Positions 1 through 8,621 of a stretch of DNA of 64,000 bases are shown here, piece by piece. The position numbers and the translations under genes are program-made. The stretch spans positions 434,001 through 498,000 of the forward strand of contig JADJPR010000023.1 of the NCBI GenBank assembly GCA_016713135.1, read 5' to 3'. Position 1 is the stretch's first letter. Every line of letters begins with the position of its first letter. The notes beneath the pieces are model-generated. The model worked only from the letters and a program-made list of their open reading frames with translations, was not told the origin of the DNA and did not search any database. Origin of the DNA: Rhodanobacteraceae bacterium. GTDB taxonomy: Bacteria; Pseudomonadota; Gammaproteobacteria; Xanthomonadales; SZUA-5.

Positions 1-1568
1 ACGGCAGCCTGCTGACCGCACCCGGAATGCCGCGCCGGCTGAAGGCACTGGCGCAGCGCGGACGGCTGGTGGTGGTGGACCCGCGGCGCACGGAGACGGC
101 GGAACTGGCCAGCCAGCACCTCGCCATCCGGCCCGGCAGCGATGCCTGGCTGCTGCTCGCGCTGCTGCAACGGCTGCGGACGCTCGGCCCGCCCAGGCTG
201 GATGCCTATGCCGGCCGGATCCAGGGTTTCGATGAGGCCATGGGCGCCGTTGCGGCGGTCGCGGTCGGCGATATCGAGGCCCGCACCGGCATTCCGGCCA
301 CCGCAGTCGACGCACTGGCGCGCGGCCTGCACGCCGCGCCCACCGCCGCGGTGTACGGGCGCATGGGGCTGTCGACCCAGCGCTATGGCAGCCTGTGCCA
401 ATGGCTGATCCAGCTGCTCAACCTCTACACCGGCAATCTTGACCGCGCCGGCGGCGTGCTGCCCAACGACCCGGTGTTGCCGATCACCGGCCCGCGCACC
501 TCGAAGGGTCACCGTGGCCGCTGGCGCAGCCGTGTGCGCGGGCTGCCCGAGTTTGCCGGCGAGCTACCGGTGGCTGCGCTGGCCGAGGAGATCCTGACGC
601 CGGGCGAAGGACAGGTGCGCGCACTGCTGACCTGCGCCGGCAACCCGGTGCTGTCGACACCGGACGGGCGCGGCCTGGACCGCGCGCTGGAATCGCTGGA
701 GTTCATGCTCAGCATCGACATCTACGTCAACGAGACCACCCGCCACGCCGACCTGATCCTGCCACCCACCAGCTTCCTCAGCCAGCACCACTACGATTCG
801 GTGTTCAACGCCTTCGCGGTGCGCCAGGTGGCGCGCTGGAACGCACCTTTGCTGCCGCAGCCGGAGGAGGAGCGCGCCGACTGGCAGATCATCGGCGGCC
901 TCGGCGTTGCCTACGCCCGCGCGTGCGGCCGCGAATGGCGCGCGCTGCCGCCGCCGGCGGTCATGATCGAAGCCGGGCTGCGTGCTGCCGGCAAGGTGGA
1001 TATCGAGGCCCTGAAGTCCGCCGAACATGGCCTCGACCTCGGCCCGCTGGAACCTTCGCTGCTGCGCCGGCTGGAGACCGCCAGCGGGAAGATCGAATGC
1101 ACGCCCGACTTCCTCGTCGCCGAACTCGAACGACTGCTTGCCGACGCGCCCGCAAGCGATCCGCTGGCACTGCAGCTGATCGGCCGGCGCGACCCGCGCG
1201 ACAACAATTCCTGGATGCACAACGCGCCGCGCCTGATCAAGGGCAAGCCGCGCCACCAGTTGCGCATGCATCCGGCCGACCTCGCCGCCCGCGGGCTCAC
1301 CGACGGCGCCCGCGTGTCCGTGCGCTCACGCGTTGGCAGCATCGAGACCGAGGTCCAGGCCGACGCCAGCCTGCGCCCCGGCGTCGCCAGCCTTCCGCAC
1401 GGCCATGGCCATGACCGCGCCGACATCGGCTGGACCCGCGCCGCCACCCTCCCGGGCGCCAGCTACAACGACCTCAGCGATCCCTTGTCGCTCGATGTTC
1501 CCAGCGGGAATGCGGCGCTGAACGGGATGGTGGTGTGGGTGGAGGGCGCTCGACGAGCTGAGCGATGA
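1..1568 (+). CDS. Molybdopterin-dependent oxidoreductase, C-terminal part (5 prime truncated by window)
   Basis: The frame is open from base 3 with no stop before the first ATG at 27, so the gene begins upstream and about 520 residues of the C-terminal part are visible. The family binds bis-molybdopterin-guanine dinucleotide and catalyses redox reactions on small substrates (formate, nitrate and sulfoxide relatives). Visible family features are the VVVDPRRTETA segment near the start, the ETTRHADLILPPTSF segment around residue 240 of the visible part, and a C-terminal molybdopterin-dinucleotide-binding domain beginning near DPRDNNSWMHN. The catalytic Cys/Sec and any 4Fe-4S motif lie upstream of the window, so the substrate cannot be assigned. 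Confidence 0.85.
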   Translation, partial: GSLLTAPGMPRRLKALAQRGRLVVVDPRRTETAELASQHLAIRPGSDAWLLLALLQRLRTLGPPRLDAYAGRIQGFDEAMGAVAAVAVGDIEARTGIPATAVDALARGLHAAPTAAVYGRMGLSTQRYGSLCQWLIQLLNLYTGNLDRAGGVLPNDPVLPITGPRTSKGHRGRWRSRVRGLPEFAGELPVAALAEEILTPGEGQVRALLTCAGNPVLSTPDGRGLDRALESLEFMLSIDIYVNETTRHADLILPPTSFLSQHHYDSVFNAFAVRQVARWNAPLLPQPEEERADWQIIGGLGVAYARACGREWRALPPPAVMIEAGLRAAGKVDIEALKSAEHGLDLGPLEPSLLRRLETASGKIECTPDFLVAELERLLADAPASDPLALQLIGRRDPRDNNSWMHNAPRLIKGKPRHQLRMHPADLAARGLTDGARVSVRSRVGSIETEVQADASLRPGVASLPHGHGHDRADIGWTRAATLPGASYNDLSDPLSLDVPSGNAALNGMVVWVEGARRAER

Positions 1569-1648
1569 TCGGGCACTGACCGACGACAACCCCGGCGACC
1601 CGGAAACGCCGTATGGTGAGGGATCGTCGATCACTTCCTGGGAGCCCC

Positions 1649-3040
1649 ATGGCCAGCATCCAGTTCCTCGGCGCTGCCGGTGAAGTCACCGGTTCCTGCC
1701 ACCTGCTGCGCGCCGCCGGCAAGAAGATCCTGCTCGACTGCGGGATGATCCAGGGCGGGCGCGAGGAGGATGCGCGCAACCGCGAACGCTTTCCTTTCGA
1801 CCCGGCCGATATCGACGCGGTGGTCCTGAGCCATGCGCACATCGATCACAGCGGCCGCCTGCCGCTGCTGGTGAAGCGTGGTTATCGCGGCAAGATCCAT
1901 ACGCAGAGCGCCACCGCCGACCTGGTCAAGGTCATGCTGGAGGACGCGGCGCGGCTGGCCGAGCAGGACGTGGAACACGCCAACCGCATGCGCGAGCGCC
2001 GCGGCCTGAAGCTGCTCGAACCCTTGTACGAACTGGCGGATGTCACCGAGGCTATCGGCCGGATCCAGGGCGTCGAGTACGACACCCGGATCGAGCTGTT
2101 CCCGGGCATCCACCTCAGGCTGCAGGACGCCGGGCACATCCTTGGCGCAGCGATCGTCGAGATCTGGATCGACGAGGGCACCGGCGAGCGCAAGCTGGTG
2201 TTCAGCGGCGACATCGGCCCGGACGGCACGCCGATCATGCGCGACGCCACGCCGGTGCACGATGCCGACCTGGTGTTGATGGAAAGCACCTACGGCGACC
2301 GCCTGCACCGCCCGCGCGACCAGACCATCGTCGAGATCGGCGAGGTGCTGGACGCCGCGCGCGGCAGCGGGGGCAACGTGATCATCCCGGCCTTCGCCGT
2401 GGGGCGCACCCAGGAGCTGCTGTACTGGTTCGCGCACCACTACGAGGAATGGGGCATGCAGCGCTGGCGCGTGCACCTGGACAGCCCGATGGCCTCCAAG
2501 GTGGTCGACGTCTATCGCCGCCATATGCACCTGTTCGACCGCGAGGGACGCGCCCAGTGGCCCAAGGGCGAGGACCCGTTCACCCTGCCCAACCTGCGCT
2601 TCGTCGACTCGATGGAGGAGTCGCAGCAGCTCAACCGCCAGGCGCGCGGCAACATCATCATCGCCGGGTCGGGCATGTGCAACGGCGGCCGCGTGCGCCA
2701 TCACCTCAAGCACAACCTCTGGCGCCCGGCGGCGCATGTGCTGATCGTCGGCTACCAGGCGCAGAACACCCTCGGCCGGCAACTGGTCGACGGGCACTCC
2801 TCGGTGCGCATCTTCAACGAGATCATCCGCGTCAACGCGAAGATCCACACCGTCGGCGGGCTGTCCGCGCACGCCGACCAGCAGGGGCTGCTGAACTGGT
2901 ACGGGCACTTCAAGAAGCACCCGCCGGTCTACCTGGTGCACGGCGAAAACGGCGCGCGCGAGATTCTCGCCGGCAAGCTGCGCGCCGCCTACGGTTGCGA
3001 GGCCTCACTGGCGCGGCCGGGGATGGAACGCGAGATCTGA
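1649..3040 (+). CDS. MBL-fold beta-CASP metallo-hydrolase (CPSF73/RNase-like)
   Basis: This 463-residue protein belongs to the metallo-beta-lactamase/beta-CASP family, whose members are zinc-dependent RNA nucleases. It starts MASIQFLGAAGEVTGSCH and carries the metal-binding motif HAHIDH at residues 62-67. Downstream are DAGHILGA, FSGDIG, a beta-CASP MESTYGDR segment, IIIAGSGMCNGGR and a late VGGLSAHADQ motif, so all family motifs look intact. I chose the ATG at 1649 over an in-frame ATG at 1613 because the family begins directly with this strand. Its 3 prime end overlaps the convergent HIT gene by about 50 bp. Substrate RNA is unknown. Confidence 0.9.
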   Translation: MASIQFLGAAGEVTGSCHLLRAAGKKILLDCGMIQGGREEDARNRERFPFDPADIDAVVLSHAHIDHSGRLPLLVKRGYRGKIHTQSATADLVKVMLEDAARLAEQDVEHANRMRERRGLKLLEPLYELADVTEAIGRIQGVEYDTRIELFPGIHLRLQDAGHILGAAIVEIWIDEGTGERKLVFSGDIGPDGTPIMRDATPVHDADLVLMESTYGDRLHRPRDQTIVEIGEVLDAARGSGGNVIIPAFAVGRTQELLYWFAHHYEEWGMQRWRVHLDSPMASKVVDVYRRHMHLFDREGRAQWPKGEDPFTLPNLRFVDSMEESQQLNRQARGNIIIAGSGMCNGGRVRHHLKHNLWRPAAHVLIVGYQAQNTLGRQLVDGHSSVRIFNEIIRVNAKIHTVGGLSAHADQQGLLNWYGHFKKHPPVYLVHGENGAREILAGKLRAAYGCEASLARPGMEREI

Positions 3041-3441
3041 TCGACCAGCGCGCACAGTGTGTCCCTGCGCGCCGCGTCCGCCGCCTCGTCGAGCGGCACC
3101 TCGCTGCGCCCCCACACCGGCGCCGGCCAGGCCGGGTCCGTGCGATGGCGCGCGATGATGTGCACATGCAGCTGCGCGACCACATTGCCGAGCGCGCCGA
3201 CATTGATCTTGTCGGCTGCGGTTGCCCGCTTGAGTCCCTCCGACAATTCCAGCGTGAGCTGCCACAGTGCAGCACGTTGCGCCTCATCGAGGTCGAACAA
3301 CTCGCTGGCGCCCGCCACCCGCGGTGCCAGCAGCAACCACGGCCAGGGCACGCGACGCATCGCGCGCACCTCGATATCGTCGATCAGCGCGAGCAGTTCG
3401 CTGTCCGCGGCGAGGCGCGGATCGAGATCGAAGGTGGTCAT
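2989..3441 (-). CDS. HIT family protein
   Basis: About 150 residues. The histidine triad is seen as QLHVHIIAR near residue 95, preceded by NVGALGN, which matches the nucleotide-binding HIT fold of hydrolases and transferases acting on nucleotide phosphoramidates or dinucleotides. The ATG at 3441 is preferred; a TTG two codons upstream (3447) would also be in frame. The gene converges on and overlaps the end of the beta-CASP gene by about 50 bp, which is unusual but both frames look genuine. Specific substrate is not predictable. Confidence 0.85.
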   Translation of the reverse strand: MTTFDLDPRLAADSELLALIDDIEVRAMRRVPWPWLLLAPRVAGASELFDLDEAQRAALWQLTLELSEGLKRATAADKINVGALGNVVAQLHVHIIARHRTDPAWPAPVWGRSEVPLDEAADAARRDTLCALVDQISRSIPGRASEASQP

Positions 3442-3480
3442 GGGCAAGGAGTCGATCCGATTCGCGGATGCCGCAGCTGA

Positions 3481-4265
3481 TTAATTGTCCGCAAAAGACG
3501 CAAAGGACGCAAAGAAGAGCCTGGCAGAGAGATCTTTCGCTTTCCTTTGCGTCCTTTGGTCCTTTGCGGACTGAATGCCTTTGCTCAACCGGCCGACCCG
3601 GCAACGCCGGCAGACTCCAGCCAGGAACGCGAGCGTCCGCTCGCGCGCCAGCGCCGCGCTGGCCGGATCGCCATGCGGATCGCCCAGCCGGTTGAAGGCG
3701 TGCCCGCGGGATAGCGGAACAAGGGCACCGACGGCAGGCGCGCGGCGATGCGGTCGACGGCCTCATTGGGGATCAGCGCATCGCGATCGCCGAAGTGGAA
3801 CATCAGCGGCGCCTGCGGGCGCTCGTGCAGGAACTGCGGCACCAGGCGGCCGTAGTAGCTCACCGCTGGCAGGCCCAGCCGGGTGGCGGCGAGGTAGGCC
3901 ACCACCCCACCCCAGCAATAGCCGACCACGCCCACCGCACAGCAGCCGTGCGCCAGCAGCCAGTCCGCCGCGGCGCGCACATCGCGCAGCGGTGCATCGA
4001 ATCCGAGCTGACCGACCAATTCTCTCCCGCGCGTCATCCCGGCCTCGTCGCAGCGCAGCTGCACATCCGGCTCGATGCGGTCGAAGACCTGCGGCGCGAG
4101 CACCTGATAGCCATCGGCCGCATAGCCGTCTGCCACTGCGCGAATGTGCGGCGTGACGCCGAAGACCTCCTGGATCACGACCAGACCGAGGCCGTTTGCA
4201 TGAGCGGGAGTGGCGTGGTGCGACCCGATCATGACAACATCTTCCGCGTGGAGTCCTATGTTCAT
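3481..4265 (-). CDS. Dienelactone hydrolase family protein, frameshifted near its C-terminus
   Basis: Alpha/beta hydrolase of the dienelactone hydrolase family (carboxymethylenebutenolidase-like). LGLVVIQEVFGVTPHIR is near residue 30, the nucleophile Cys is in GYCWGG and the catalytic Asp in FGDRDALIP. The open frame ends at 3585, but after YPAG it becomes nonsense (residues beyond about 190). Restoring one base near 3700 gives the expected GHAFNRLGDPHGDPA with the catalytic His, and the corrected frame then runs to a stop at 3481. The start ATG overlaps the stop of the upstream TPR gene (ATGA), so the two are co-transcribed. The lesion may be a sequencing error or a real inactivation. Confidence 0.8.
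3487..3571. repeat. Long imperfect hairpin, GACGCAAAG-type arms
   Basis: The left arm (3487-3515) has GTCCGCAAAAG followed by tandem GACGCAAAG-like units. The right arm (3543-3571) is its imperfect reverse complement ending in GCGGAC. The arms enclose about 27 bp. Copies of the same family lie at 21845-21915, 42359-42480, 42589-42710 and 42832-42901. This one sits between the HIT gene start and the end of the dienelactone hydrolase, and the corrected hydrolase frame would run into it. Confidence 0.75.
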
Positions 4266-5170
4266 TGCTGCCCGCTGCTTTCGCCAGCTTCGATTCTAGG
4301 CTTGGTTGGTTGCCATCCGGGATCCATGCAGTGATGCGGGTGCGCGCCTGAAAGATCAGCGTCCATCCGCTCAAGTTTTTCCAGATTCCGACGACAAGCA
4401 AGATGGCGCGGGTGCCCCGGCTGCAAGCTGCAGTCGAAAATGTCCAGGGCGCGCAGGTACAAGTTGCGAGCCTCGCGCCAACGTCCCTGTTGCTTGCGCA
4501 AGAGCCCCAGATTGTTGAGAGCCAATCCGAGGTCCGGGTGCCGAGGACCTAACAGTTGATCCTTCAGGGCCAGTGATCGCTCCAGATGTACCCCGGCCTC
4601 CTCGAAATCCTGCTTGGCCATGCAGACCATTGCCAGGTTGTTCAGCGTCGTCGCGATCTCGAAGTTATCGCCGGACGCTTCGTAAACGCGCAAAGCATGC
4701 CGGTAAACCGGTTCCGATTCCTCGAACCGGCCGAGGCCGTCCAGTAACGCCGCCCAAGCCACGCGGTCCGCCACCACCAAGCGATGATCGTCCCCCAGTA
4801 CCCGCTCACGTAGCTCGACCGCTCGCCTCGCCAGCGGCTCACCATGGGCAAAGGCGCCTCGCGCATGCGCGAGGCCGCCAAGGTTGTGGTAGAGCGTGGC
4901 GAGCTCCGGATGGTCGGGGCCGAGCGCACCAGCAGCAAGGGCGAGCGCGCGCTCGTATGTCGCCTCGGCATGCTCGAAATCGCCGCTGTACTTCGCCAGC
5001 AAGCCGAGGTCATTGAGCAAGGGGACCAAGGCGACGGAGTCCCTTCCCAGGCTCTTTTCGGCCAAAGCCATTGCCTGCTCGAAGACTCGCTGCGACGCTC
5101 GGTATTTGCCTTCCTCGCATAGCCGGTTGGCGAGTTCATGCAACCGCCGGATCCGGGCATCGCCGTTCAT
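4262..5170 (-). CDS. Tetratricopeptide repeat protein (kinesin-light-chain-like)
   Basis: 302 residues, made almost wholly of TPR units of about 42 residues with the kinesin-light-chain signature GxxHPxLxxxxNNLG (for example GPDHPELATLYHNLGGLAH and GPRHPDLGLALNNLGLL). No signal peptide or membrane segment is evident, so it is probably a cytoplasmic protein-protein interaction scaffold. The C-terminal 40 residues leave the TPR pattern and contain two His-rich stretches. It directly precedes the hydrolase gene with an ATGA overlap. The partner is unknown. Confidence 0.8.
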   Translation of the reverse strand: MNGDARIRRLHELANRLCEEGKYRASQRVFEQAMALAEKSLGRDSVALVPLLNDLGLLAKYSGDFEHAEATYERALALAAGALGPDHPELATLYHNLGGLAHARGAFAHGEPLARRAVELRERVLGDDHRLVVADRVAWAALLDGLGRFEESEPVYRHALRVYEASGDNFEIATTLNNLAMVCMAKQDFEEAGVHLERSLALKDQLLGPRHPDLGLALNNLGLLRKQQGRWREARNLYLRALDIFDCSLQPGHPRHLACRRNLEKLERMDADLSGAHPHHCMDPGWQPTKPRIEAGESSGQQ

Positions 5171-5273
5171 TGTGGCAAAGCGATGGGCGATGGAGGCATC
5201 CGCCTGTCCTCACAGACCGCCCACGGTGCCAAGGATGCCCCGCCTGGCTGGTTGTCAGCGAATTGGTGCTTCC

Positions 5274-5489
5274 TCACTCTCGTCCATCTACTCCCAGCGA
5301 CTCGTTGTGATTCAAGCGCGTGCTACCGCCAAAGCTCCCGGCCGGATCGCCCCCCTTCACGGACTTCGATAGGTCATTCGATACCGGGAGATCCCTGGGG
5401 GATGCAGGTTCGACAGATTCCGAGGATATCCCGGCACCCGGCTCGTTCGTCGTGCCATCCACGTTCTTGGATTTGTCAGACTTGCTCAT
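5274..5489 (-). CDS. Small hydrophilic protein with a Gly-Gly motif, function unknown
   Basis: 71 residues, starting MSKSDKSKNVDGTT, rich in Ser, Gly, Asp and Lys, with no Cys and no membrane segment. A strong purine-rich ribosome site (GGAGAGAGG) lies just upstream of the ATG, which argues for a real gene. Residues 45-47 are K-G-G, preceded by DLSKSV, loosely like the leader end of double-glycine secreted peptides; this is a weak resemblance only. It lies upstream of the TPR gene on the same strand with about 100 bp between them. I do not recognise a family. Confidence 0.5.
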   Translation of the reverse strand: MSKSDKSKNVDGTTNEPGAGISSESVEPASPRDLPVSNDLSKSVKGGDPAGSFGGSTRLNHNESLGVDGRE

Positions 5490-5738
5490 GGCTTCCTCTC
5501 TCCTGCCTCAGGGGACAACTTGCGAATGATGATCGCGACTGACCGGTTCAGGTCAGCGGATGCTGTTCCAGCAATGCTGGGTACCAGGGCCGACAGCTAC
5601 GCTGTAAGGCGCGAGTGAACACCCTCGACTGCCCCGGCTGAACCGACTGCCGGTCCCCAGACATTACGCACCTTCGCGCCAATGGAGATCAAGCAGCGCG
5701 CAAGTTCTGACCGACGCAATGTTCAAGGCAGATCTACC

Positions 5739-6764
5739 TCATGAAACCGACACGTGATGCAAGCCAGCTCCCAGTCCACCGATACGCACCTGCGGACCTT
5801 CGAAGCGGTTGATAAGCTCGGCATTGGATGCAAGATGCCCACTCACCGCACCCGTCACAAAGCCGCCCGAACCGGCTAACCAAAGCGGCAACAGCAACTG
5901 GTCGGCCAGATGCTCGCCCACCGGCGCACCGCTGTCGAGCCAGGCCTGCAGCGCGTCGCAGGCCTGGTCGGCCACAGCTTCCGCGGGCACGCCGCGCTGG
6001 CCATGTGCTGTGGCCAGCTCGCACACCTGCTCGAACTCGGCGTGGACGCTGAGCACATTGCCTGGCCCGGTGCGGTTGCCCAGATCGCGGTGCGACAGCG
6101 CCTCGCGGCGCAGCTTGAAGCGATCGGCCACGCGGGTGATCTCGCGCAGCGCGACATGCTCCGGCACTGCGGCGATCAACGCCTCGGCGCCGATCCCGAT
6201 GCGCGCGCCGCGCTCGAGGATCTCGACCGGACGCAACGCGCCCGGCACGATCTTCGCAACCACGCGCCCGCCGCCGGCCGGAAACAGACCGACCTTCTCG
6301 ACCGCGAGCGACACCCGCGCGCCCATGCGTGCGAGCTGCGGCAAAAAACAGCGCTGGATGAAGTCGGCGCTCGGCGCCAGCAGGTTGTGCGTGCCGCCCT
6401 CGATGCAGATGCGGCTCTCTGCATCAGCACGCAGCAGCGGCGGCAGCACCGTCTGCAGCACCAGCATCGCGCTGCCGGCGGTGCCGATCGCAAAATGCTG
6501 CGCGCCGCCTACCAGCGCGTTCGGCACGAACTCAAGGGCGGTAGAGCCCAACACGTCGCCGCGCACGTCCGCAGCCGAGATCGCCGCCGCGGCCTTCACG
6601 CACATCAGGTGCTGACGCATCAGCCCCGGCTTCGCGCGCCCGGCGCGGATACGCTCGATGCGCACCGGCCGCTGCTGCAGCACCGACAGGCTGAGCGCGG
6701 TACGCAGGATCTGGCCGCCGCCTTCGCCGCGGGAGCCGTCGATGGTGAGGGTTCGTGCGTCCAT
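5739..6764 (-). CDS. rtcA: RNA 3 prime-terminal phosphate cyclase
   Basis: 341 residues. RtcA converts RNA 3 prime-phosphate ends to 2 prime,3 prime-cyclic phosphates using ATP through a covalent histidine-AMP intermediate. Visible signatures are GSRGEGGGQILRTALSLS near residues 10-27, EGGTHNLLAPSADF around 122, and EHLADQLLLP with the candidate nucleotidylated His at residue 285. The ATG at 6764 has a GGAGG site 8 bases upstream. The frame stays open further upstream through an 81-bp tandem repeat, but that extension has no family match. It is the last gene of the rsr-Y RNA-rtcB-rtcA locus. Confidence 0.95.
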   Translation of the reverse strand: MDARTLTIDGSRGEGGGQILRTALSLSVLQQRPVRIERIRAGRAKPGLMRQHLMCVKAAAAISAADVRGDVLGSTALEFVPNALVGGAQHFAIGTAGSAMLVLQTVLPPLLRADAESRICIEGGTHNLLAPSADFIQRCFLPQLARMGARVSLAVEKVGLFPAGGGRVVAKIVPGALRPVEILERGARIGIGAEALIAAVPEHVALREITRVADRFKLRREALSHRDLGNRTGPGNVLSVHAEFEQVCELATAHGQRGVPAEAVADQACDALQAWLDSGAPVGEHLADQLLLPLWLAGSGGFVTGAVSGHLASNAELINRFEGPQVRIGGLGAGLHHVSVS

Positions 6765-6795
6765 GCCGTGCCTCCGGATTCCCTTTCGGTTAAGG

Positions 6796-7124
6796 GTGTT
6801 GGTTATTGGTGTTGGCGTTGGCAAAGCCCGGAGCGAACGACGCGCCCGCTCCTTCCAACACCAACAACCCATACCAACACCTGATTGCGGTGTTGGTGTT
6901 GGCAAAGCCCGGAGCAAACGACGCGCCCGCTCCTTCCAACACCAACAACCCATACCAACACCTGATTGCGGTGTTGGTGTTGGCAAAGCCCGGAGCAAAC
7001 GACGCGCCCGCTCCTTCCAACACCAACAACCCATACCAACACCTCATTGCGGTGTTGGCGTTGGCAAAGCCCGGAGCAAACGACGCGCCCGCTCCTTCCA
7101 ACACCAACAACCCACACCAACACC
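6796..7124. repeat. Four-copy 81-bp tandem repeat between rtcB and rtcA
   Basis: Four near-identical units repeat every 81 bp; the AAAGCCCGGAG landmark falls at 6823, 6904, 6985 and 7066. Each unit holds GGTGTTGGTGTTGG and, about 40 bp later, its complement CCAACACCAACAACC, so each can fold as a hairpin and neighbouring units can pair. Because 81 is a multiple of three and the units lack stops in several frames, long spurious reading frames cross the array. The same GGTGTTGG motif forms a hairpin at 35741-35921. Confidence 0.95.
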
Positions 7125-7126
7125 CA

Positions 7127-8347
7127 CTAGCCTTTGACGCACACCACCTGCCGCAGGGTATGCACGATCTCCACCAGGTCCTTCTGCGCGTCCATGACCT
7201 GGTCGATGGGCTTGTAGGCCGCCGGGGACTCGTCGATGACCGCTTCGTCCTTGCGGCATTCGACGTGCGCGGTGGCCTTGGCGTGCTGCTCCAGCGTGAT
7301 CATCTGCTTGGCCCTGGTGCGGCTCATCACGCGCCCGGCGCCGTGCGAGCACGAGCACAGGGCTTCCTCGTTGCCGAGGCCGCGGACGATGAAGCTCTTC
7401 GCGCCCATCGATCCGGGGATGATGCCGAGCTGCCCGCGCTGCGCGCTGACGGCGCCCTTGCGGGTCACGAACAGGCTCTCGCCAAAGTGCTCCTCGCGCT
7501 GCACGTAGTTGTGGTGGCAGTTCACCGCCTCCCCGGTCACCGTGAATCGCTTCGGGACCGCCTTGGCCAGCGCAGCGAGCGTGTTCGACATCATGATCGC
7601 GCGGTTCTCGCGGGCGAAACGCTGCGCCCAGTCGACTGCGAACACATAGTCGGCGAAGTGCGGCGATCCCTCCTGGAAGTACGCGAGGTCGCGATGCGGC
7701 AGGTTGGCGATGTGACCCCGCATGTCCGCCTGGGCCAGCTCGATGAAGTGGGTGCCGATGGCGTTGCCGACCCCGCGGGAACCGGAGTGCAGCATCACCC
7801 ACACATCATCCGACTCGTCGAGGCAGATCTCGACGAAGTGGTTGCCGGTCCCGAGCGTACCCAGGTGCGCCAGGTTGTTGGTGTTCTTCAGGCGCGGGTG
7901 CAGCTCGCACAGGCGCTTGAAGTCCTTTTCCAGCCCGGCCCAGGCTTGCGTCGCGGTGCGCGGCGGCTCGTTCCACGCGCCCTTGTCGCGGCCGCCGCGG
8001 TTGCTCGAACGGCCATGCGGCACCGACTTCTCGATCGCCGAGCGGACGCCGCCCAGCTGGTCCGGCAAGTCCTCCGCGCGCAACGAGGTGCGCGCGGCGA
8101 TCATGCCGCAGCCGATGTCCACACCGACCGCCGCCGGGATGATTGCGTTGCGGGTCGGCACCACCGATCCCACCGTCGCGCCGATGCCCACATGCACGTC
8201 CAGCATCGCGGCCACATGCGGCCACACGATCGGCAGCCGCGCGAGCTGCGCCAGCTGGCGCATGGCCTCGTCCTCGACCGGCACGCCGCGGGTCCACATC
8301 TTCACCGGCACCCCGCCGTGCTGGTTCATCTCGTTGTAATTGCTCAT
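7127..8347 (-). CDS. rtcB: tRNA-splicing/RNA repair ligase RtcB
   Basis: 406 residues. RtcB joins RNA 3 prime-phosphate or 2 prime,3 prime-cyclic phosphate ends to 5 prime-OH ends with GTP and Mn2+. The metal-binding VDIGCGM is at 76-82 (Cys80), GTGNHFVE has His170, HSGSRGVG has His187 and NCHHNY has His278/279. The candidate guanylylated His335 is in SHGAGRVMSR. All active-site elements look intact. GAGGAG lies upstream of the ATG, just after the last Y-RNA-like gene, so RNA and mRNA are probably carried on one transcript and processed. Confidence 0.96.
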   Translation of the reverse strand: MSNYNEMNQHGGVPVKMWTRGVPVEDEAMRQLAQLARLPIVWPHVAAMLDVHVGIGATVGSVVPTRNAIIPAAVGVDIGCGMIAARTSLRAEDLPDQLGGVRSAIEKSVPHGRSSNRGGRDKGAWNEPPRTATQAWAGLEKDFKRLCELHPRLKNTNNLAHLGTLGTGNHFVEICLDESDDVWVMLHSGSRGVGNAIGTHFIELAQADMRGHIANLPHRDLAYFQEGSPHFADYVFAVDWAQRFARENRAIMMSNTLAALAKAVPKRFTVTGEAVNCHHNYVQREEHFGESLFVTRKGAVSAQRGQLGIIPGSMGAKSFIVRGLGNEEALCSCSHGAGRVMSRTRAKQMITLEQHAKATAHVECRKDEAVIDESPAAYKPIDQVMDAQKDLVEIVHTLRQVVCVKG

Positions 8348-8362
8348 GTTCTTCTCCTCGAT

Positions 8363-8489
8363 GGCGGACGACGAATCGTGCGCAAGTCATTCAGTGCTCT
8401 ACCAGCTGAGCTACGGTGCCATGCGACACCGGCGGGGATCGAACCCGCGACTCCTGCGTTGGATGTAGACCTGCCGGCATTCGTCCGCC
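8363..8489 (-). ncRNA. Y-RNA-like gene 3, with circularly permuted tRNA mimic
   Basis: About 127 nt. The ends pair: GGCGGACGA at the 5 prime end with TCGTCCGCC at the 3 prime end, with extra bulged bases, as in a Ro60-binding stem. Inside, in order, are a T-arm (8448-8432, GCGGG stem, TTCGATC loop), a 7-bp acceptor-like stem closed by a GCAT loop (8431-8414) and a D-arm (8411-8396, GCTC-AGCTGGTA-GAGC). The T-arm precedes the D-arm, so this is a permuted tRNA shape, as known for bacterial YrlA. GCAGGTC can pair with GACTTGC below it. It ends 15 nt before the rtcB start codon. Confidence 0.85.
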
Positions 8490-8510
8490 GGTGAAACCGA
8501 AATTCGTGAA

Positions 8511-8607
8511 GCGTGGGCTTCGGCGAGCGGCGACAAGAACCACTTTGTGAGACGGACATGTTCAAGATGTAGTCCCACCCGCATTCGCCGCTCGGCGAAG
8601 CCCACGC
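8511..8607 (-). ncRNA. Y-RNA-like gene 2, long terminal stem without a tRNA module
   Basis: About 97 nt. The terminal stem is 23 bp with a single mismatch (8607-8585 with 8533-8511). Next to it is the shared motif CGAATGC followed by GGGACTACATC, with the same spacing as in genes 1 and 3. An inner helix GTGGGAC/GTCTCAC is possible. There is no T-arm or D-arm, so this is a short Y-RNA variant. Assignment rests on position between rsr and rtcB, the long closing stem and the shared motif. Confidence 0.7.
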
Positions 8608-8621
8608 CTGTTTGTTGCCAC

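Noticed and set aside
6765..7034. N-terminal extension of rtcA into the tandem repeat
   Set aside because: The extension is only the 81-bp repeat read in frame; the family start and the GGAGG site both point to ATG 6764.
8396..8489. Ordinary tRNA gene between rsr and rtcB
   Set aside because: The T-arm comes before the D-arm, there is no anticodon arm and the ends form a long stem; a Y-RNA-like element explains it better.
6806..8494. Long plus-strand frame across the tandem repeat and opposite rtcB
   Set aside because: It is the complement of rtcB plus the repeat, has no family features and no ribosome site.
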